This document shows positions 1-5,885 of a DNA stretch of 7,102 nt, one piece after another. The notes under the pieces were generated by a model. The model was not told where the DNA came from. It ran no database searches and saw nothing but the letters and a program-made list of their open reading frames with translations. Position 1 is the first letter of the stretch, and each line of letters begins with the position of its first letter. Made by a program: the position numbers and the translations under genes. The DNA comes from Thermodesulfovibrionia bacterium (GTDB lineage Bacteria; Nitrospirota; Thermodesulfovibrionia; UBA6902). The stretch is from positions 1-7,102 of the forward strand of contig CAMYJJ010000151.1 in assembly GCA_947258735.1 (NCBI GenBank). Direction: 5' to 3'.

Positions 1-785
1 ATAATCATAACCTGTTGCGCATTTGTCGGGTTCAAAGCAATATCTAAGACCGTTTCTGAAGCAGTATTAACGTTAATAAGTTTTGATCCATATACAGTCA
101 GGTATTGCGCAACTCCTGTATAATATACTTCGTCTTCTTCGTCTTTTTCTTTAGACCCATATAAAATATCCTTTGTCATCCCTTTGACCAGCAACAGTTC
201 CTCAACCGTGCTGAACAGCGCGTCTTTACTGCTATAGGGCGGTTCAAGTGATGTATAATAATCTTCTTCAGCCCCGTTCAGCCTGTGCAGGTCATTGTCA
301 TCCTTCCAGTCGAAGATGGAATCAACTATGACATCCACATCAGTAATGTCAACGCCGGAATCATGAAAAAGGAGCTTCAGGTCTTCTTCCGTGACTTCAT
401 TAATGTTCAGCTTTCGCTCTTCATCCATGATGATATATTCAAAGCTTCCCTTGCCCATTTCCCCTTTTCTGGAAGGTTTCACCTCTTCCTCTTCTCCGAA
501 CAGGAGCATGCCCTCTTCATCAAGATACATAACTTCTGATGTATTAATTGAAAGCAGTTCAAGCTTGGCCTTCTCAGTTCCGGCAAGTGCCAGTTGATAG
601 GCCTCCTCTTCTTCCTTAAAGTTCCTGGCTATATTGATTTCGGTCCTCATGGTGAAGGAAAACTCTCCTACGATTGCAGTGAGAACAACGATTACCCACA
701 CGACCATTACCAGTGCCACTCCTCCTGTCTCATCGTGTATCGTACCAGACTGATGATGACATTCATTCTTATACATTAAAGTCAT
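1..785 (-). CDS. gspK: Type II secretion minor pseudopilin GspK (partial, 3' end beyond the left edge)
   Basis: GspK caps the T2SS pseudopilus tip with GspI and GspJ. I translated 261 codons from ATG 783-785 to the edge with no stop; family members are usually about 300-340 residues, so some tens of residues are missing. The mature N-terminus begins after Gly22 (VALVMVVWVIVVLTAIVG, a single membrane helix). Position +5 is Met instead of Glu, as expected for GspK, which typically lacks Glu+5. The conserved region FDWKDDNDLHRLNGAEEDYY lies at residues 158-177, and LINVNTASETVL at 236-247 resembles the helix-hairpin-helix-like T2SSK segment. It starts 7 nt after the gspJ stop. ATG 774-776 (residue 4) and GTG 810-812, inside gspJ, are alternative starts. 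The leader is poor in basic residues. Family assignment is firm; the exact start is not. Confidence 0.95.
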   Translation of the reverse strand, partial: MTLMYKNECHHQSGTIHDETGGVALVMVVWVIVVLTAIVGEFSFTMRTEINIARNFKEEEEAYQLALAGTEKAKLELLSINTSEVMYLDEEGMLLFGEEEEVKPSRKGEMGKGSFEYIIMDEERKLNINEVTEEDLKLLFHDSGVDITDVDVIVDSIFDWKDDNDLHRLNGAEEDYYTSLEPPYSSKDALFSTVEELLLVKGMTKDILYGSKEKDEEDEVYYTGVAQYLTVYGSKLINVNTASETVLDIALNPTNAQQVMI

Positions 786-792
786 TTTTTTA

Positions 793-1548
793 TCATTCTC
801 TTCTACTTCCACGTCCACTTCCTCTTTTTCTTTCGCTCTCGTTTTCATTTATCACTAATGAACGCTGCATCAGATTAACCCTGAACGGCTGGAAATACGA
901 GAGTTTAATACTGACAGAGTCGGGTAATGCATCTTCATTGTCCCAGGTGTCACTCCAATCATCCTCTTCACTTCCATAATACTCAAATACAACCTCTTCA
1001 ATATCAGCATCCAGGACCTCTTCATCGCCTTCTATATGTTCCATGACATCTTTGTCCGGGAGCCGTCCTTCCTTGTAAAACAGGATCCCGTCCTTATATG
1101 AGTACCGCACCCATTTAAGGCCTCCGTACGAACTATCCGCAAGCGTGGTCACAAAAAGTATTGAATCTTTTTCACCCTTGAATAAAATGGATTCTTCAAC
1201 ATCATCCTCAAGCTCTGTCCGGTAGAGATAAAATGATTTTAACTGTTGTGTTAACATGCCGGACAGTATCCTCAACTTCTGGGTTTCTACTGTTTCTGCC
1301 TCTCCTTTGTCCCACGAATTGACCCCTATTCTGAAACCCTGTCCAATGATGAGCGCCACAAGAGTCAGGATAGTGATGGATACAATCAGCTCAAGAATGG
1401 TAAATCCCTTTATTGATGTAATGGTGCCGGATATGTGCCTGTTCATCATTATTACTTCATGTTTACTTCTTACATTCATATACGTTATGCCCTTCTGATA
1501 CGATACGGGCTCTACATAAAACAGTGTCACATACATGTTAACTTTCAT
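793..1548 (-). CDS. gspJ: Type II secretion minor pseudopilin GspJ
   Basis: GspJ is a minor pseudopilin of the GspH-I-J-K tip complex that initiates the pseudopilus in the inner membrane. The type III prepilin signal is clear: cleavage site G/FTILE with Glu at +5, followed by the hydrophobic helix LIVSITILTLVALIIG. The mature part contains WVRYSYKDGILFYKEGRL and a strand-rich C-terminal half, as in GspJ, and ends in a basic Arg/Ser/Gly tail. The start is ambiguous. ATG 1546-1548 overlaps gspI by 11 nt, like two other junctions here, but implies a 48-residue leader. ATG 1477-1479 gives a 25-residue leader with AAGG 11 nt upstream. ATG 1447-1449 or 1444-1446 gives a more usual 14-15-residue leader with only a weak GAAG upstream. 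TTG 1549-1551 is also in frame. I list the longest ATG form; the protein from 1479 down is secure. Confidence 0.92.
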   Translation of the reverse strand: MKVNMYVTLFYVEPVSYQKGITYMNVRSKHEVIMMNRHISGTITSIKGFTILELIVSITILTLVALIIGQGFRIGVNSWDKGEAETVETQKLRILSGMLTQQLKSFYLYRTELEDDVEESILFKGEKDSILFVTTLADSSYGGLKWVRYSYKDGILFYKEGRLPDKDVMEHIEGDEEVLDADIEEVVFEYYGSEEDDWSDTWDNEDALPDSVSIKLSYFQPFRVNLMQRSLVINENESERKRGSGRGSRRE

Positions 1549-1915
1549 CAATTGAGATGGTCTTTAAACTGACCATCTGCATTGACTGAGGTTTTCGCAA
1601 TGCATCTCCCCATGATATAATTACTTTTAATTTTATTAACTTAAAGTCAACATCTTCAGGTTCTTCATAAGGTTCTGCCGAGGCCTGCCATCTATACCCG
1701 TCCTCAAAATTTCCGCTCCCCGATTCCGGGAAAAAAGACAGTTCCTCCATTTTATTTTTTGCATGAACAACAGCCCGGGTATAATCACAGGAAGTCCTGC
1801 TTGCCCGTAATCCTCCAGAGAAAAGCTGCAAAATCATCACCAGGCTTACCCCTACAATTGCCATGGCTACTATCACCTCAACGAGCGTAAAGCCCGGGTT
1901 TCCGTTATTCCTCAT
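1538..1915 (-). CDS. gspI: Type II secretion minor pseudopilin GspI
   Basis: GspI is a minor pseudopilin and, in studied systems, a nucleator of the I-J-K tip complex that starts pseudopilus growth. The 125-residue protein is of normal GspI length. Its leader is short (8 residues, MRNNGNPG), followed by FTLVE with Glu13 at mature +5 and a membrane helix VIVAMAIVGVSLVMILQLF. The segment ASRTSCDYTRAVVHAKNKMEEL at residues 38-59 matches the family's helical region, where an Ala-rich stretch leads into KMEEL. A strand-rich C-terminal half follows, including LIKLKVIISW. The start overlaps the end of gspH by 11 nt. No Shine-Dalgarno sequence is visible upstream, so initiation probably depends on ribosomes finishing gspH. 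Confidence 0.94.
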   Translation of the reverse strand: MRNNGNPGFTLVEVIVAMAIVGVSLVMILQLFSGGLRASRTSCDYTRAVVHAKNKMEELSFFPESGSGNFEDGYRWQASAEPYEEPEDVDFKLIKLKVIISWGDALRKPQSMQMVSLKTISIDES

Positions 1916-2450
1916 TTTTAATCACATCAATTCTTCCTGTTATCCTGTTTACCTCAATAAAGTAATCAACTCCATTTTCCCTGCCAAGACGGATCGTACC
2001 ACCTGAAGAGTTTCCCTGAGGGAAAAATTCAATGTACTGGATGTCCTCGTCATTATCATCCATGGTGATCAGAAGGTTTTCAGGCATCGCTCTGGAAATA
2101 ACGGGCATTCCCTCTTCATCGTCATTCCCTTCTTTATTATCTGCCTTAACGTCACCTGCAAATAACTTTACAAGTCCCTTATCTTTATTGATAACAAAAC
2201 AGTATGTCTTTTTTTCCGATGCAGCATGATTACGAGCGTACCTGAGGATTGATGAAATCTCCTTTGTAAAGGTCTTCATCTCACGTCCGCCAGAGCCTCT
2301 GCCTATCATGATTCCCACAACTCCCGAAGCAATACCAATAATCACCAGCACGATAACCAACTCGATAAGCGTAAACCCTGCCCTGCCTGACCGTGGTCCG
2401 TTACATTTCAGATCATATGCATCATGATATAGCCGGCTTTCAGTCAGCAT
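1905..2450 (-). CDS. gspH: Type II secretion minor pseudopilin GspH
   Basis: GspH is a minor pseudopilin thought to join the I-J-K tip to the GspG shaft. The protein has 181 residues. Its prepilin site is G25/FTLIE with Glu30 at mature +5, followed by the helix LVIVLVIIGIASGVVGIMIG. The motif FFPQGNSSGGTIRLG at residues 142-156 matches the GspH C-terminal signature (F-x-P-x-G-x-S-x-G-G). The leader of 25 residues is long for a pseudopilin; between this ATG and the cleavage site I find no other ATG, GTG or TTG in frame, so it stands. It begins 15 nt after the gspG stop with no recognisable Shine-Dalgarno. An acidic stretch (residues 104-113) lies in the globular domain. GspH and generic GspH/FimT-type pilins share this architecture, but the gene order favours GspH. 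Confidence 0.93.
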   Translation of the reverse strand: MLTESRLYHDAYDLKCNGPRSGRAGFTLIELVIVLVIIGIASGVVGIMIGRGSGGREMKTFTKEISSILRYARNHAASEKKTYCFVINKDKGLVKLFAGDVKADNKEGNDDEEGMPVISRAMPENLLITMDDNDEDIQYIEFFPQGNSSGGTIRLGRENGVDYFIEVNRITGRIDVIKNEE

Positions 2451-2465
2451 CTGTATATCAGCATA

Positions 2466-2915
2466 TTATCTCAGGCCCTTCCAGCTGACAATATCCCTGT
2501 TTTCACCTTCACCACCTTCAGATGCATCTGCTCCCAAAGAATACAGGTCATAATCACCATGATTTCCGGGTGATTCATACACATACGGTTTTCCCCAGGG
2601 ATCAAGAGGGATCTCATTTTTTCTTAAATATGGGCCATTCCAGTCTTCAGACCCGGAAGCTGCAGTGATCAGTGACTCAAGCCCTTCACTGGATGACGGG
2701 TACTTTCCAACATCGAGACGATATGAATCAAGGGCTGTTCCAAACAGCTCTATCTGCGCATATGCAGCATTTGTCTTGGCAGTCTCAAGTTTGCCGAACA
2801 TTTTAGGGACGACAAGGGCAGCCAGAAGTCCCAGAATAATCATGACAACCATCAGTTCAATCAGCGTAAAACCACGTTGATATCCTGACAATACGTTTCT
2901 CTTATTATTGCTCAT
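2466..2915 (-). CDS. gspG: Type II secretion major pseudopilin GspG
   Basis: GspG is the main subunit of the periplasmic pseudopilus, processed by a prepilin peptidase (GspO/PilD) that is not in this window. The 149-residue length is typical. The leader MSNNKRNVLSGYQRG is followed by FTLIE with Glu20 at mature +5 and the helix LMVVMIILGLLAALVVPKM. Family hallmarks are LDSYRLDVGKYPSSSEGLESL (62-82), NGPYLRKNEIPLDPWGKPYVY (93-113) and the C-terminal DYDLYSLGADASEGGEGENR (121-140). In studied GspG proteins this C-terminal loop binds calcium; Asp130 and Asp141 are candidate ligands by analogy. It is the only gene here preceded by both a real gap (40 nt) and a strong Shine-Dalgarno, which suits the most abundant component. 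Confidence 0.97.
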   Translation of the reverse strand: MSNNKRNVLSGYQRGFTLIELMVVMIILGLLAALVVPKMFGKLETAKTNAAYAQIELFGTALDSYRLDVGKYPSSSEGLESLITAASGSEDWNGPYLRKNEIPLDPWGKPYVYESPGNHGDYDLYSLGADASEGGEGENRDIVSWKGLR

Positions 2916-2919
2916 TAAA

Positions 2920-2928
2920 ACCTCCCTT
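2920..2928 (-). promoter_or_regulatory. Strong Shine-Dalgarno of gspG
   Basis: On the mRNA strand this reads AAGGGAGGT, with GGAGGT perfectly complementary to the 16S rRNA 3' end and 4 nt before the gspG ATG. It is the best ribosome binding site in the window and fixes the gspG start. Confidence 0.85.
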
Positions 2929-2934
2929 GAAGGC

Positions 2935-2951
2935 AGTTCTTAGTTCTTAGT
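2935..2951 (-). repeat. Short tandem 7-mer between gspF and gspG
   Basis: The mRNA strand carries ACTAAGA twice followed by ACT (about 2.4 copies), between the gspF stop and the gspG ribosome binding site. It is non-coding and has no dyad symmetry of note. It may be chance or slippage; no function is claimed. Confidence 0.5.
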
Positions 2952-2955
2952 TTAT

Positions 2956-4173
2956 CTAAAATGGCAGTTCATTAATGCTGAATATTGCTGTAAGCATGGC
3001 AATGACAATGAACCCTACCACAATTCCCATTATTAAAATCAATATCGGTTCCAGCAGTGCAAGCATGCGTTTCACAGTTGTCCTGACCTCTGAATCAAAA
3101 CGGTCAGCAATCTTGATCAGCATTTCGTCCAGTCTTCCTGTCTCTTCACCCACTGTAACCATATGCACCGCAAGAGGAGGAAATATTTCACTGTTCCGTA
3201 AAGGCTCGGCAATACCCCTTCCTTTTCTGGTGGCCTCCCGAACTGAAGCTATTATTTCGGATATCTTTTCGCTGCCAAGGGTCCCTTTTACAATCTGCAA
3301 AGCATTCAGGATCGGTACGCCGCTGCTCAGAAGGGTACCGAATGTCCTTGCAAACCTTGATACGGCAGCCTCCCTGTATAACTTGCCGAATAAGGGAAGG
3401 CTGAACTTTAACTTGTCCCAGTACTCTCTCCCTTTCTCAGTTCTTATATATTTCTTCAGTCCTACAACCCCTCCGATAACCAGCAGCAGCAGTAACCACC
3501 ATGACTTGATAAGCGTATTGCTGATCGTAATCAATATAACCGTTGGAAGAGGCAGTGTTTCTCCCATATCAATAAATATCTTGGAAAACTGCGGTACGAC
3601 AAATGTTAACAGGATAATGACGGCAGCACCACCGACAAAACTCAATAGAACAGGATAAATAAGTGCAGAGCGGACGTCCTCCTTTAATGCCTGGGAATTC
3701 TCCAGATACACCGCCATTCTGGTTATGGTGTCCTCTATAAAACCTCCTGCTTCACCGGCCTTTATCATATTTACAAAAAAAACCGGAAAGACAGCCGGGA
3801 ATCTTGTCAAGGCCTCAGAAAAAGATTTCCCGCTCCTGACCTGGGACATCAAATCCTGTAACAGCTCCTTCAGCTTTTTCTTCTCCGTAAGATCAGACAG
3901 GATTGAGAGAGACCTGTCAAGGGTAAAGCCCGCTTCGAGAAGGACACCCAATTGATAGGTAAACGTCATAATATCTTTTTCAGTTATCCTGCTCCGGAGG
4001 GTCGATAGAAATCGGCCTAATCCTCCCTCATCATCGACCGCCCTGTTTACCTTTAACGGGAAATATCCCATGTCCTGGATACGGCTGATAGCTGAGCGCT
4101 CATTCGCTGCCTCTATCGTATCGTTGACAATAGTGCCTTCCCGGGTGGTAGCTTCAAAATTAAATGTATCCAT
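2956..4173 (-). CDS. gspF: Type II secretion inner-membrane platform protein GspF
   Basis: GspF is the polytopic inner-membrane protein at the centre of the assembly platform; it couples GspE to pseudopilin extraction. The 405-residue length is usual. Two T2SSF repeats are visible, about residues 70-193 and 272-395, each opening with a similar pattern (FTYQLGVLLEAGFTLDRSLSIL and FARTFGTLLSSGVPILNALQIV) and continuing with a GE-x-G motif (AGEAGG at 139-144, VGEETGRL at 341-348). Membrane segments lie at about 172-194, 223-239 and 371-397, with the N-terminal domain (1-60) cytoplasmic. ATG shares one base with the gspE stop (TGATG), a classic coupled junction, and GAGG lies 7 nt upstream inside gspE. 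A type IV pilus PilC homologue would look similar; the neighbours decide for GspF. Confidence 0.97.
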   Translation of the reverse strand: MDTFNFEATTREGTIVNDTIEAANERSAISRIQDMGYFPLKVNRAVDDEGGLGRFLSTLRSRITEKDIMTFTYQLGVLLEAGFTLDRSLSILSDLTEKKKLKELLQDLMSQVRSGKSFSEALTRFPAVFPVFFVNMIKAGEAGGFIEDTITRMAVYLENSQALKEDVRSALIYPVLLSFVGGAAVIILLTFVVPQFSKIFIDMGETLPLPTVILITISNTLIKSWWLLLLLVIGGVVGLKKYIRTEKGREYWDKLKFSLPLFGKLYREAAVSRFARTFGTLLSSGVPILNALQIVKGTLGSEKISEIIASVREATRKGRGIAEPLRNSEIFPPLAVHMVTVGEETGRLDEMLIKIADRFDSEVRTTVKRMLALLEPILILIMGIVVGFIVIAMLTAIFSINELPF

Positions 4174-5885
4174 CAGATACCCTCTTGGGAAACCCTGAGA
4201 ACTTCCTGGATAGTGGTTACACCCTGACCCACCTTTTCCCAGCCGCTGTCCCTCAACACCTGCATCTGTTTTTCCACTGCCTTTTGTCGAATTATGTCCG
4301 CGCTGGACTTATCAAGAATCAACCTTCTTATCTCACCGTCAACAATCATAAGCTCAAAAATACCGGTTCTTCCGCGATACCCTGTATTCCTGCACTCGTC
4401 ACATCCCGTACCATGGTACGCAGTGACTTTCGACAGGTCAAGCTCGGCCTTATCAATTACTTCCTGTTCAGGTGTATAGACTTCTTTACAAGATGAACAG
4501 ATGACCCTCACCAGCCTCTGGGCAAGGACCCCTATCAGTGATGAAGATACAAGAAATCCCTCTATTCCCATATCAAGAAGTCGTGTAACCGCGCCCGGTG
4601 CGTCATTGGTATGAAGTGTGCTGAAGACAAGGTGTCCTGTGAGTGCCGAGTGGATGGCTATTTCTGCAGTTTCAACATCCCTGATCTCGCCGACCATAAT
4701 GACGTCAGGGTCCTGTCTTACAATGTGTCTGAGACCGCTTGCAAAGGTCAGACCTATCTGGGGCTTTACCTGTATCTGGTTAATACCGTCTATCTGATAT
4801 TCAATCGGGTCTTCTACCGTAATGATCTTTTTTTCATCAGAATTTATCTTATTTAATGATGCATATAATGTTGTCGTTTTACCGCTTCCGGTTGGTCCTG
4901 TAACGAGCAGCATGCCATACGGTGTAGTAATCAGGTTTTCATATTTTTCCTGTGTCGCAGCAGGGAAGCCGAGATGGTCAAGAACGATCAAAGCGCTCCC
5001 CCTGTCAAGGATCCTCATGACAATGCTTTCGCCATATATCGTCGGGATTGTGGAGACACGGAGGTCTATGTCCCTCCCTGATACTCTCAATTTTATCCTT
5101 CCGTCCTGGGGCAGTCGTCTTTCAGCAATGTTAAGCCTGGACATTATTTTCACCCTGGATATAACAGCTGGCTGTATTCTCTTTGGCAGAGACTCAACCT
5201 CTGTGAGTGCACCGTCAATTCTGTATCTTACCTTTACGTTGTTCTCAAAGGGTTCTATATGTATATCGCTTGTTCTTCCTTCAACAGCTCGGGTAATGAG
5301 CATGTTGACAAGCTTGACAATAGGCGCTTCAAATGCCATGTCCCTCAGGTGGTGCACATCCTCCTGCAGCTCAAGCCCTTCGGTTTCTGACTCTTCTTCC
5401 CTCATACCCTCCATGATATTGGTCATCTGAACATTCCCGCCAAAATACTGCTCAATAGCCTCCATAATGTCTTTTTCACTGCTCAGGAAAATTTCAGGCG
5501 GTTTCTTCGAAAATATCTTGAGGGCGTCTGTTACATATTCATTCATGGGGTCGGCAGTTGCAATTTTTATAACGCCGTTGTCCATCCCGATAGGCACAAA
5601 TTTATACTGCTTCATAAATTTGATGGTAGGGTATGATTCGCTCGGAATAGTTTTGGGAAATTCTGAAAACTTGAGATACTTTAAATCGAGCTGGGAACTG
5701 AGAGCAAGAAGCATGTCATCTTCAGACACAAAGCCAAGGTTTACCAGTATCTCACCGAGACGCCCCTTGCGTACATCCTGTTCCTTCAGGGCAATCTCTA
5801 ATTTTTCAAGTGTGATCAGGTTAAGGTCAAGCAGGGTCTTACCCAAAAGACCTGCTTTTTCTACGCTTGTTACTTCATCGCTCAT
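4173..5885 (-). CDS. gspE: Type II secretion assembly ATPase GspE with MshEN-like N-terminal domain
   Basis: GspE is the cytoplasmic hexameric ATPase that powers pseudopilus assembly. The 570 residues begin with a T2SSE_N/MshEN region at 13-65 made of two 24-residue motifs, then the rest of the N-terminal domain (to about 150) and the N2 domain with TSDIHIEP (205-212) and RYRIDG (220-225). The catalytic core has Walker A GPTGSGKT (330-337), Asp box ITVEDPIEY (355-363), Walker B DPDVIMVGEIRD (392-403) and His box TGHLVFSTLHTND (416-428). A tetracysteine zinc site has Cys463/Cys466 and Cys495/Cys498. All catalytic motifs are intact. ATG overlaps the gspD end by 11 nt and has no Shine-Dalgarno, implying coupling. 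A PilB/MshE pilus ATPase is the alternative; the surrounding gsp genes favour GspE. Confidence 0.97.
   Translation of the reverse strand: MSDEVTSVEKAGLLGKTLLDLNLITLEKLEIALKEQDVRKGRLGEILVNLGFVSEDDMLLALSSQLDLKYLKFSEFPKTIPSESYPTIKFMKQYKFVPIGMDNGVIKIATADPMNEYVTDALKIFSKKPPEIFLSSEKDIMEAIEQYFGGNVQMTNIMEGMREEESETEGLELQEDVHHLRDMAFEAPIVKLVNMLITRAVEGRTSDIHIEPFENNVKVRYRIDGALTEVESLPKRIQPAVISRVKIMSRLNIAERRLPQDGRIKLRVSGRDIDLRVSTIPTIYGESIVMRILDRGSALIVLDHLGFPAATQEKYENLITTPYGMLLVTGPTGSGKTTTLYASLNKINSDEKKIITVEDPIEYQIDGINQIQVKPQIGLTFASGLRHIVRQDPDVIMVGEIRDVETAEIAIHSALTGHLVFSTLHTNDAPGAVTRLLDMGIEGFLVSSSLIGVLAQRLVRVICSSCKEVYTPEQEVIDKAELDLSKVTAYHGTGCDECRNTGYRGRTGIFELMIVDGEIRRLILDKSSADIIRQKAVEKQMQVLRDSGWEKVGQGVTTIQEVLRVSQEGI
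4181..4184 (-). promoter_or_regulatory. Shine-Dalgarno of gspF inside gspE
   Basis: The mRNA strand reads GAGG (within AAGAGGGT) 7 nt before the gspF ATG at 4171-4173. It lies in the last codons of gspE and supports both the annotated start and coupled reinitiation at the TGATG junction. Confidence 0.6.

Noticed and set aside
121..150. CTTC/GTCTT-rich simple sequence near the left edge
   Set aside because: It encodes the acidic run KEKDEEDE in gspK, in frame; ordinary codon use for Glu/Asp/Lys explains it.
713..979. Plus-strand open frame over the gspJ/gspK junction, Ser/Leu/Phe-rich
   Set aside because: It is the antisense of the purine-rich gspJ end and gspK start; the composition is a shadow effect, with no ribosome site or recognisable domain.
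2918..2940. Possible hairpin covering the gspG ribosome binding site
   Set aside because: Only a CCT/AGG stem with a 3-nt loop plus interrupted flanking pairs can be drawn; it is too weak to call a regulatory structure or a terminator.
2975..3658. Long plus-strand open frame (227 codons) opposite gspF
   Set aside because: It lies wholly antisense to a well-conserved gspF and its product shows no recognisable motifs; similar shadows occur opposite gspE.
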